From the NCBI GenBank assembly GCA_030836365.1, contig JAURQB010000142.1, positions 1 to 7,476 on the forward strand: a stretch of DNA of 7,476 nucleotides. Reading direction: 5' to 3'. Origin of the DNA: Bdellovibrionota bacterium (lineage in GTDB: Bacteria; Bdellovibrionota; Bacteriovoracia; Bacteriovoracales; Bacteriovoracaceae). Numbering within the stretch: the first letter of the stretch is position 1; every line of letters begins with the position of its first letter. This document shows, piece by piece, positions 1-5,467 of this stretch. Position numbers and translations under genes: made by a program. The notes under the pieces are model-generated. The model ran no database searches. It was given only the letters and a program-made list of their open reading frames with translations, and was not told the origin of the DNA.

Positions 1-170
1 AGCTCGTTAGCATCGACTACAACGGCTCAACTTACAGCTCCGTTTACGACTCCACTCTAACAAACGTCATCGGTAATACAGCAAAAATTGTCGCTTGGTA
101 CGATAACGAGTCTGGTTTTTCCAATCGAGTTATAAACTTAACAGAACTTATTGCAAGTAAACTTAAATAA
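1..170 (+). CDS. gap: Glyceraldehyde-3-phosphate dehydrogenase, C-terminal end (5' truncated)
   Basis: Only the last 55 or so codons are in the window, read in the frame starting at base 3 and ending with TAA at 168-170. The enzyme is cytoplasmic and converts glyceraldehyde 3-phosphate, NAD+ and phosphate to 1,3-bisphosphoglycerate, the substrate of the next gene's product. The diagnostic signature is VAWYDNESGFSNRV, the strongly conserved C-terminal segment whose Asn (in YDNE) contacts the nicotinamide of NAD in this family. It is preceded by LVSIDYNGSTYSSVYDST, matching the usual F/LVS-D-(Y/F)-NG...SS-V-D strand region. The catalytic Cys and the NAD-binding Rossmann domain lie outside the window. 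It is followed 13 nt later by pgk on the same strand, the standard glycolytic arrangement. Gluconeogenic and glycolytic forms cannot be told apart from this fragment. Confidence 0.95.
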   Translation, partial: LVSIDYNGSTYSSVYDSTLTNVIGNTAKIVAWYDNESGFSNRVINLTELIASKLK

Positions 171-171
171 G

Positions 172-177
172 AAGGAG
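172..177 (+). promoter_or_regulatory. Ribosome binding site of pgk, fixes a GTG start
   Basis: AAGGAG lies 6 nt before the GTG at 184-186. It decides the start: an in-frame TTG at 151 would extend the protein by 11 residues back into gap, but it has no such site and the added residues do not belong to the family. Confidence 0.8.
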
Positions 178-183
178 CCAACA

Positions 184-1371
184 GTGGCGTGGAATTCACT
201 TTCTCAAGCAGACTTAGACGGTAAAAAAGTTCTTGCCCGTTTTGACTTCAATGTTCCTTTAGATGGAACGACTATTACTGACACCACAAGAATTGACTCG
301 TGTCTGGAAACGATTCAACACTTCCTTAAGTCTGGAGCAAAAAAAGTGGTCTTGATGAGTCACTTAGGTCGCCCTAAAGGAAAAGTTAATCAAGCTTACT
401 CGCTCGAGCCTGTAGCGACTTATCTTGCGGAAAAACTCAACGAAGAAGTAACTCTAACTGAGTCATGCACTGACTCTGGCATAAAAACTCTTCTCGGGCT
501 TCCGAACACAAAAATCATCTTGCTACAAAACTTAAGGTTTCATGCTAATGAGGAAGCAAACTCCGATGAGTTTGCCAAGGCCTTAAGCAGTTATGGCGAT
601 ATTTACGTCAACGACGCATTTGGGACCTGCCACCGAAAGCACGCCTCCACTCATGCTGTTGTTAAGTTTTTTAAAGCGAATGATTGTTTTGTCGGCCCTC
701 TCATTGAAGCCGAAGTAAGCGCACTAAACAATGTACTTGAATCACCTAAAAAACCATTTGTGGCGATTTTAGGAGGTGCGAAAGTTACCGATAAAATTAA
801 AATTATTAAACGACTTCTTCCGCAAGTTGATCAAATGCTGATTGGCGGCGCCATGGCCTATCCATTTTTAGCAGCGAAAGGTCTTGAAGTTGGAAACTCA
901 ATGTGCAACCAAGAGGACGTAACTCTGGCAAAAATGATTCTTAATGGTTCAGGTAAAGAGAAAATTCGTCTCCCGCTTGATCACGTGACAGCACCAGCGC
1001 TTGACGGAGAAGCAACAGCTTGTGGAAATCAGGAAATCTCAGAGGGGCAAATTGCTCTTGATATCGGTGAGAAAACGGTACGTGAATATTCCCAACTCAT
1101 CTCCAGCGCAAAAACGATTCTTTGGAATGGGCCGATGGGACTTTTTGAAAATGAAAAATTCGCTAAAGGAACATTTTCTTTGGCCCAAGCTATCGCTGAA
1201 AACACTGATTGTTTTAGTCTCGTTGGTGGTGGTGACTCCGTCAGTGCAATTAACAAATCAGGTTTAGCTTCAAAAATATCTCACATCAGCACAGGTGGAG
1301 GAGCATCACTAGAATTCATTGAAGAAGGCTCTCTTCCAGGAATTAATGCCCTCAAATTTGGAGTGAATTAA
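184..1371 (+). CDS. pgk: Phosphoglycerate kinase
   Basis: The product is 395 residues, the normal length for a bacterial cytoplasmic phosphoglycerate kinase, which moves the acyl phosphate of 1,3-bisphosphoglycerate to ADP. The family signatures are present in order. They are RFDFNVPL (19-26) with TRID (35-38), SHLGRPKG (59-66), NLRFH (116-120), VNDAFGTCHRKHAS (142-155), GGAKVTDK (197-204), IGGAMAYPFL (220-229), the hinge and nucleotide region WNGPMGLFE (314-322), and GGGDS (348-352) followed by STGGGASLEF. The substrate-binding arginines (R36, R118, R151) and lysine K200 are visible, so the enzyme should be active. Cys149 stands where Ala is more usual (GTAHR). The GTG start is chosen from the AAGGAG site at 172-177. 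The stop codon overlaps the tpiA start by one base (TAATG), implying translational coupling. Confidence 0.97.
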   Translation: MAWNSLSQADLDGKKVLARFDFNVPLDGTTITDTTRIDSCLETIQHFLKSGAKKVVLMSHLGRPKGKVNQAYSLEPVATYLAEKLNEEVTLTESCTDSGIKTLLGLPNTKIILLQNLRFHANEEANSDEFAKALSSYGDIYVNDAFGTCHRKHASTHAVVKFFKANDCFVGPLIEAEVSALNNVLESPKKPFVAILGGAKVTDKIKIIKRLLPQVDQMLIGGAMAYPFLAAKGLEVGNSMCNQEDVTLAKMILNGSGKEKIRLPLDHVTAPALDGEATACGNQEISEGQIALDIGEKTVREYSQLISSAKTILWNGPMGLFENEKFAKGTFSLAQAIAENTDCFSLVGGGDSVSAINKSGLASKISHISTGGGASLEFIEEGSLPGINALKFGVN

Positions 1372-2126
1372 TGATTGAAATTAATCGAAATAAACCTTAT
1401 TTCGTTGGAAACTGGAAAATGAATAAATCATTTTCTGATTTAGAAAATTTTATTACCAATGTTCCTTCGGCCGACTGCCATCAATGGATTGCCCCACAAA
1501 TGATTCACCTTCACTCTTTTCGAGAAATGACGAAAAACCAGGGCCCATTAAAAGTTGGATCTCAAAACCATTGCCATGAGGCTTCTGGCGCTTTTACAGG
1601 TGAAACAAGTATAGAGCAGCTTAAAGATCTTGGAATAGATTTCACCATTGTTGGCCACTCAGAAAGAAGACAACTTTTTAGTGAATCCAATGAAATGGTT
1701 AATAAGAAGGTAAAACTCTCTCTTTCCCATCAGCTGCCTGTCATTTTATGCCTCGGGGAGACACTTGAGGAAAGAGAGTCTGAAATTACTTTTAATGTTA
1801 TTGAAAAACAACTTAAGGTCGCTCTTCAAGAGGTGTCAGGTACAAATTTTGAACGCCTAATGATTGCCTATGAGCCAGTATGGGCCATTGGAACGGGAAA
1901 AACAGCTACTCCAGAGCAAGCTCAAGAAGTCCATGCTTTTATCCGCTCATCCTTAAATGAGCTTTACGGAGAAAGTGCACAGAGTACGCCTATTCTCTAC
2001 GGAGGCAGTGTTAAGCCTAGTAATGTTAAAGACTTAATGGCAAAAACGGATATTGACGGTGCTCTAATTGGCGGTGCTAGTTTGGAGTTTGATAGTTATA
2101 ATGATCTCTGCAAAAACGGTCTATAA
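1371..2126 (+). CDS. tpiA: Triosephosphate isomerase
   Basis: The product is 251 residues, the usual length of this cytoplasmic (beta/alpha)8 barrel that interconverts dihydroxyacetone phosphate and glyceraldehyde 3-phosphate. All catalytic elements are visible: GNWKMN (13-18) with Asn14 and Lys16, VGHSERR (94-100) with the electrophile His96, and AYEPVWAIGTGKTAT (166-180) with the catalytic base Glu168 and the mobile phosphate-gripping loop just after it. The phosphate-binding YGGSVKPSN (210-218) and DGALIGGASL (229-238) follow. SGAFTGE (72-78) is the conserved dimer-contact region. Its ATG overlaps the pgk stop by one base. No separate strong ribosome site is evident, which fits coupled translation. 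It sits directly after the two enzymes that consume its product. Confidence 0.97.
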   Translation: MIEINRNKPYFVGNWKMNKSFSDLENFITNVPSADCHQWIAPQMIHLHSFREMTKNQGPLKVGSQNHCHEASGAFTGETSIEQLKDLGIDFTIVGHSERRQLFSESNEMVNKKVKLSLSHQLPVILCLGETLEERESEITFNVIEKQLKVALQEVSGTNFERLMIAYEPVWAIGTGKTATPEQAQEVHAFIRSSLNELYGESAQSTPILYGGSVKPSNVKDLMAKTDIDGALIGGASLEFDSYNDLCKNGL

Positions 2127-2135
2127 AACCAAAGA

Positions 2136-2165
2136 TTGTCAAAAGAGAAGGAATTAGTTAATAAT
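2136..2165 (+). promoter_or_regulatory. Possible internal promoter before secG
   Basis: In the 66-nt tpiA-secG gap, TTGTCA (2136-2141, one mismatch to TTGACA) is followed after 18 nt by AATAAT (2160-2165, one mismatch to TATAAT). It would let secG and the gene after it be expressed apart from glycolysis. In AT-rich DNA such matches arise easily by chance, so this is only a candidate. Confidence 0.3.
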
Positions 2166-2192
2166 TTTAGAGATTTTAAATAAGGATATTTT

Positions 2193-2546
2193 ATGAGTAC
2201 TACTTTAATGATCGTTCACGGAGTTATCTCCATTTTACTTATTGTCAGCGTCTTGCTTCAATTTGGAAAAGGTGCAGAAGCTGGTCTCCTTTCTGGTGGC
2301 GGCGGTGAGTCTGTTATGTCTGGTGGTCAAAAAGGTAATATCCTCTCAAAAATAACCACTGTCCTCTCCATTCTTTTCATGGCAAATTCAATTCTTCTCG
2401 CTAAAATTCAAAGTTCAAATTCTTCAAGCTCACTTCTTGATGGTGAGGCGCCAATTGCTCGCCCATTAAACAGCGACCAAACAGCAGCTCCTGAAGCAAC
2501 TGAACAAACAGAAGAGAAAGCTGAAACTCAAGCTGAACAGAAATAA
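2193..2546 (+). CDS. secG: Protein-export membrane protein SecG
   Basis: The product is a 117-residue inner-membrane protein with the SecG layout: a first hydrophobic helix at about 4-22, the hallmark LLQFGKGAEAG (21-31), a glycine/serine-rich cytoplasmic loop (32-48), and a second helix at about 51-70. SecG associates with SecY and SecE and assists SecA-driven protein export. The tail (about 71-117) is Ser-rich and then rich in Glu, Gln and Ala. Such low-complexity tails vary freely in the family and would be periplasmic in the usual topology. TAAGGA at 2181-2186, 6 nt before the ATG, serves as ribosome site. Linkage of secG to tpiA is very common in bacteria and supports the call. A possible private promoter lies just upstream. 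Confidence 0.93.
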   Translation: MSTTLMIVHGVISILLIVSVLLQFGKGAEAGLLSGGGGESVMSGGQKGNILSKITTVLSILFMANSILLAKIQSSNSSSSLLDGEAPIARPLNSDQTAAPEATEQTEEKAETQAEQK

Positions 2547-2559
2547 GTAAGCACATTAA

Positions 2560-3705
2560 ATGAACATGATGAGAGAAATTGTCTCCACTGAATATGAAGA
2601 CCTAAAATCGATCTATCTTAATGCAGCTTATTTTGGGCCAAGTCCCAAACGGTGTCGCAGATATGTTGAAAAAAGTCTTAGGCATGAGCTGGATCCAAGC
2701 TACTCCCCCTACGATGAATGGTACTACCGTCCCGAGAAATCAAGAAAACAATTTGCTGAACTATTGGGAGTAAGCGCCGAAGATATTTTTCATGCTTGCT
2801 CAGTCAGTGACATCAATAATCTGATTATTCATGCACTTTCTCCTACAACTCAACATGTGACGGTTATTGAAAAAGATTACCCATCAAATGTATTGCCTTT
2901 TATGCTCGCACAGGAAAGACAAAATTCCGTCACACTTTCTCGTTTGAACTTAAATGGTGAAATTTTGCCAACGGCTTCCTGGCTAGAAAAAAACCTCCCG
3001 AAGGAAACGACGATATTTTGTTGTTCATGGGTTACATTTGATACGGGCAAAAAAGTAGACATACTAGAGATAGGAAAATTTTTAAAAAGTAGAAATATTA
3101 CGTTTATTGTTGATGTTACTCAAGGACTTGGCGGCCTTGCGATAACTTCTGAGGAATTGTCCTACATTAGCGCCATCTCCTGCGCTTCTTATAAGTGGAT
3201 GCTAGGACCTTATGGGCATGCATTTGGTTACCTATCGCCAGAACTTCAAAAAAAACTAAAACACCCTAATGCTAATTGGCTTACATCCAAGAACTCAAAA
3301 ATTGTGACAAGTTTATTAGAGTATACAACAGATACACTTCCTGGCGTTCGAAGCTTTGACCGTGGTCAAACAGCAAACCTTTTAACTTTAGGCTGTCTAG
3401 AGGGCGCCTTAGAATTTTTACTTGAGCTAGGCCTTAAAAATATTCAAACATACAATAAAAACTTGTCTTCATTTTTTTATGAAAACTATTCGACAAAAAA
3501 ATATGATCTGATCACTCCTATAGAAAACAGTGGAAACATTGTTTGCTTGAAAGGCAAAAATATCGACTCCCTTCAATTAGAAAAAGACTTAAGAGATCAA
3601 GACATCGATGTAAGCATCAGAGAAGGAAACATACGAATCTCATTTCACGTTTACAATGAAAGAAATCATGTTGAGCACTTATTAAAAATACTTGATTCTC
3701 AATAA
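2560..3705 (+). CDS. PLP-dependent aminotransferase class-V-fold enzyme, substrate unknown
   Basis: The product is 381 residues. It has the class V (cysteine desulfurase / isopenicillin N epimerase-like) layout: the N-terminal substrate loop YLNAAYFGPSP (19-29), the cofactor-binding strand FIVDVTQGLG (182-191) with Asp185 for the pyridine nitrogen and Gln188, then SYKWMLGPYG (210-219) with Lys212 as the Schiff-base lysine. RSFDRGQTANLLTL (264-277) and the C-terminal REGNIRISFHVYN (354-366) complete the fold. The catalytic Cys loop of NifS- or SufS-type cysteine desulfurases is not seen: the segment before IRIS is short and has no Cys. I therefore favour an epimerase, lyase or aminotransferase-like role over sulfur transfer. 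It starts 13 nt after secG and probably shares its transcript. No good ribosome site precedes ATG 2560, and ATG 2566 or 2569 are equally possible starts. The true substrate is unknown. Confidence 0.85.
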   Translation: MNMMREIVSTEYEDLKSIYLNAAYFGPSPKRCRRYVEKSLRHELDPSYSPYDEWYYRPEKSRKQFAELLGVSAEDIFHACSVSDINNLIIHALSPTTQHVTVIEKDYPSNVLPFMLAQERQNSVTLSRLNLNGEILPTASWLEKNLPKETTIFCCSWVTFDTGKKVDILEIGKFLKSRNITFIVDVTQGLGGLAITSEELSYISAISCASYKWMLGPYGHAFGYLSPELQKKLKHPNANWLTSKNSKIVTSLLEYTTDTLPGVRSFDRGQTANLLTLGCLEGALEFLLELGLKNIQTYNKNLSSFFYENYSTKKYDLITPIENSGNIVCLKGKNIDSLQLEKDLRDQDIDVSIREGNIRISFHVYNERNHVEHLLKILDSQ

Positions 3706-3709
3706 GGTA

Positions 3710-4195
3710 TTACTTTGTACCAAGTAGTTTTTTCTTAATCTTTTTGTCCAGTGGAATATCACCGATCCATGGAAACATCACAATCTCACTCACAAGTTTA
3801 TCCCTAATCTCACTCGATAACTTATTGTTGTGATAAAACCGCACGAGATCCCCGTTTTTCCAAATAATAAATCGGTCACCTTTTTTCATATCAGAGGTCT
3901 GATCATTTACCCACTGAATGGCACCTTTATATTTTTCTTTATCCAAGGGCTTAAAACCCTCAGTCCAACCTTCAATAGAGTGCTTCTTCTCAACATCAAT
4001 CTGATAACTCAACTCCAGTGCTTGCTCACTCCCTGCTTGTTTTTCGAAATAGCTTGCTATGTAAACATCAATTTTAAAAATAGTTACCTCAATTAATGCC
4101 TCACCTTTTTTAACAAAATTTTTAAGATCTAGATCTTTAGGAGAAGCAGCAAAAAGGGCGAATGATACCAATAGATAAATAAAAGTTATTTTCAT
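3710..4195 (-). CDS. Secreted chalcone-isomerase-like protein
   Basis: The product is 161 residues. A signal peptide is clear: MKITFIYLLVSFALFAAS, with a probable cut near residues 16-18, so the mature protein is likely periplasmic. The rest resembles the bacterial chalcone-isomerase-like family: an early GEALIEVTIFKIDVYIASYF stretch (about 31-50), ALELSYQIDVEKK (59-71), a WVND...KKGDRF region, then a short beta-rich YHNNKLSSEIRDK-type segment and a final PWIGDIPLDKKIKKKLLG. This family is related to plant fatty-acid-binding proteins and is not expected to isomerise chalcones in bacteria, so lipid or fatty-acid binding is the better guess. Start: ATG at 4193-4195 with GGAGG (4201-4205 on the plus axis) 5 nt upstream. 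An in-frame TTG at 4207 would swallow that ribosome site. It is divergent from the methyltransferase gene and shares its control region. Family assignment is from pattern recognition, not a search. Confidence 0.75.
   Translation of the reverse strand: MKITFIYLLVSFALFAASPKDLDLKNFVKKGEALIEVTIFKIDVYIASYFEKQAGSEQALELSYQIDVEKKHSIEGWTEGFKPLDKEKYKGAIQWVNDQTSDMKKGDRFIIWKNGDLVRFYHNNKLSSEIRDKLVSEIVMFPWIGDIPLDKKIKKKLLGTK
3711..3733 (+). terminator. Weak candidate intrinsic terminator of the left block
   Basis: TACTT (3711-3715) pairs with AAGTA (3722-3726) over a 6-nt loop, followed by six T at 3728-3733. The stem is short and has a single GC pair, so it is weak. It would end + strand transcripts inside the 3' end of the convergent gene. 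No better terminator is seen between the two convergent genes, whose stop codons are 4 nt apart. Confidence 0.3.
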
Positions 4196-4242
4196 CGTTT
4201 CCTCCAATAGAAGTTAACAAAAGACATTTGTATAAGGTGAGT

Positions 4243-4273
4243 ATTATATACACAAGTTATACATAATTGCCAA
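4243..4273 (-). promoter_or_regulatory. Candidate promoter of the chalcone-isomerase-like gene, long 19-bp spacer
   Basis: Read on the - strand, TTGGCA (plus 4268-4273, one mismatch to TTGACA) is followed by 19 nt and then a perfect TATAAT (plus 4243-4248). This leaves an untranslated leader of about 40 nt before the ATG. A 19-bp spacer is longer than the usual 17 and is characteristic of promoters activated by MerR-family regulators, which bind between the two boxes. The TATACA repeats described separately sit in that spacer. Confidence 0.5.
4247..4263. repeat. TATACA direct repeat, 11-bp period
   Basis: TATACA occurs at 4247-4252 and again at 4258-4263, one helical turn apart. A copy in the opposite orientation, TGTATA, is at 4229-4234. 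The pair falls between the -35 and -10 boxes of the - strand promoter, the expected place for a regulator that switches it. Likely an operator; the protein is unknown. Confidence 0.45.
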
Positions 4274-4310
4274 AAAACAGGACAAGTAGCTGTAAATGCG
4301 TAAACCCTAG

Positions 4311-4334
4311 TTAGACAAAAGAACCATTGTCTAG
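4311..4334. repeat. Inverted repeat TAGACAA / TTGTCTA
   Basis: TAGACAA (4312-4318) and its exact complement TTGTCTA (4327-4333) are separated by 8 nt. The same 7-mer core recurs twice further on in direct orientation. The half-sites are centred 15 bp apart. No T-run follows, so this is more likely a protein-binding dyad than a terminator. Confidence 0.5.
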
Positions 4335-4344
4335 CCTTTGCCTA

Positions 4345-4373
4345 TTTAAACCATACCCAAATACCTTTATAGT
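4345..4373 (+). promoter_or_regulatory. Weak candidate promoter of the methyltransferase operon
   Basis: TTTAAA (4345-4350, four of six matches to TTGACA), 17 nt, then TATAGT (4368-4373, five of six matches to TATAAT). The last base of the -10 box touches the first TTAGACA direct repeat, so a protein bound there could block or shape initiation. The -35 box is poor, so an activator or an alternative sigma factor is possible. Confidence 0.3.
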
Positions 4374-4392
4374 TAGACAAAATAATTAGACA
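4373..4392. repeat. TTAGACA direct repeat, 13-bp period
   Basis: TTAGACA is found at 4373-4379 and 4386-4392, 13 bp apart, just upstream of the methyltransferase ribosome site. The same word begins at 4311. Three forward copies and one inverted copy within about 80 bp of an intergenic region are more than chance would readily give, so this is a likely operator array. Confidence 0.5.
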
Positions 4393-4416
4393 TAAATAAA
4401 ACAAAGGTCTTAGCAA

Positions 4417-5445
4417 ATGTTCGACAAAGCCCTATCAAAAGGTCTCATACCTGATAAATTCGTAAGAAGTGGAATTCAGCACTTTATAAAAAAAAGGATT
4501 AGAGATGACATCGGAACCTCCGTCACAGAAAGAGAAGTAAAAAGACTTCAATTCATCGACAATATGATCAATTCACCTGTCGCCGTTGAAACTGACCTTG
4601 CTAACGATCAACACTACTGCCTTCCCCCTGGTTTTTTTGAGCTCGTCCTAGGAGAACATTTAAAATACAGCTGCTGCCACTGGGAAAGGGCCAAAAACCT
4701 AAACGAAGCTGAAAAAGAAATGCTGGATATCACAATTAACAGAGCGGAAATTCAAGACGGCATGAAAATTCTAGAATTAGGTTGCGGTTGGGGTGCAATC
4801 ACTCTATCTATGGCGAAGCGCTATCCAAACTCTGAAATTCTGGCCGTCTCAAACTCTCCCATGCAACGAGAGTTCATCTTAAAGAAAGCTCAAAAGCTTG
4901 GCATAAATAATATTAAGGTAGAAACACACAATGTAGCGAAGCTTCAATTAGAGGAAAAATTTGACCGAGTCGTCAGTGTAGAAATGTTTGAGCATATGAG
5001 AAATTACCCCGTGCTTCTTGAGAGAATTTCAAACTGGCTTAACCCAAATGGAAAGATGTTCATCCACATATTTGTTCATCGTGACGTACCCTATCTGTAC
5101 GAGGTTAAAGACGACAGCGACTGGATGAGTAAATATTTTTTTAGCGGAGGCATTATGCCCTCAGCTCACCTACTTCACTATTTCCCAGATCACATGAAGG
5201 TCCAAAGGTACTGGGCGGTTGATGGTATTCATTATCAAAAAACGGCGAGAGCGTGGTTAGACAATATGGACCAAAAAAAAGAACAGATATTTGAGGTTCT
5301 AAAAAATCATTATGGAAACCAGGATTACAAGAGGTGGTTTTATTATTGGCGTATCTTTTTTATAAGCTGCGAAGAGCTATGGAAATTTAAAAACGGTAAC
5401 GAGTGGTTCGTTGGCCATTATTTGTTAGAGAAATCAAAAAAATAA
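4417..5445 (+). CDS. Cyclopropane-fatty-acid-synthase-family SAM-dependent methyltransferase
   Basis: The product is 342 residues. It contains ANDQHYCLPPGFFELVLG (62-79) with KYSCCHW (83-89), matching the Y-(D/x)...YSCAYW entry region of CFA synthase and keeping its active-site Cys. SAM motif I is ILELGCGWG (118-126), followed by SVEMFEHMRNY (187-197), FIHIFVH (215-221), DWMSKYFFSGGIMPSA (235-250) and a C-terminal YYWRIFFISCEELW (309-322). Family members methylate or cyclopropanate unsaturated acyl chains in membrane phospholipids. Several motifs (EMFEH, the HxFxH-type segment, YFFSGGIMPSA) look closer to coclaurine N-methyltransferase-like relatives than to E. coli Cfa, so simple cyclopropane formation should not be assumed. 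AAAGGT (4403-4408), 8 nt before the ATG, is the ribosome site. First gene of a three-gene operon. A methyltransferase of a furan-fatty-acid type pathway is a plausible alternative. Confidence 0.88.
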   Translation: MFDKALSKGLIPDKFVRSGIQHFIKKRIRDDIGTSVTEREVKRLQFIDNMINSPVAVETDLANDQHYCLPPGFFELVLGEHLKYSCCHWERAKNLNEAEKEMLDITINRAEIQDGMKILELGCGWGAITLSMAKRYPNSEILAVSNSPMQREFILKKAQKLGINNIKVETHNVAKLQLEEKFDRVVSVEMFEHMRNYPVLLERISNWLNPNGKMFIHIFVHRDVPYLYEVKDDSDWMSKYFFSGGIMPSAHLLHYFPDHMKVQRYWAVDGIHYQKTARAWLDNMDQKKEQIFEVLKNHYGNQDYKRWFYYWRIFFISCEELWKFKNGNEWFVGHYLLEKSKK

Positions 5446-5455
5446 CCCGATCTGT

Positions 5456-5460
5456 AGGAG
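5456..5460 (+). promoter_or_regulatory. Ribosome binding site of the FAD oxidoreductase, supports a GTG start
   Basis: AGGAG ends 7 nt before the GTG at 5468-5470. The next residues lead straight into the nucleotide-binding strand, so no later start fits. Confidence 0.75.
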
Positions 5461-5467
5461 AAGTATT

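Noticed and set aside
151..183. TTG-initiated extension of pgk by 11 residues
   Set aside because: It overlaps the gap coding end, has no ribosome site, and reads through the AAGGAG that serves the GTG at 184. The added residues do not match phosphoglycerate kinase.
1001..1267. Open frames on both strands inside pgk
   Set aside because: They are shadows of a fully conserved phosphoglycerate kinase frame.
2127..2192. tRNA or small gene between tpiA and secG
   Set aside because: A tRNA sometimes lies near secG in other bacteria, but this 66-nt stretch is too short and AT-rich and shows no cloverleaf arms or credible small open frame.
2560..3705. Cysteine desulfurase (NifS/SufS/IscS) label
   Set aside because: The fold matches class V, but the catalytic Cys loop is absent and no iron-sulfur genes are nearby.
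3830..4096. 88-codon + strand open frame
   Set aside because: It is antisense to the chalcone-isomerase-like gene, has no ribosome site and no recognisable protein features, while the - strand frame has a signal peptide and family pattern.
4196..4207. TTG-initiated extension of the chalcone-isomerase-like gene
   Set aside because: The extra codons are made of the GGAGG ribosome site itself, and the signal peptide begins properly at the ATG 4193-4195.
4312..4333. Inverted repeat read as a transcription terminator
   Set aside because: No T-run follows on either strand, and the same half-site recurs nearby in direct orientation, which fits a protein-binding site better.
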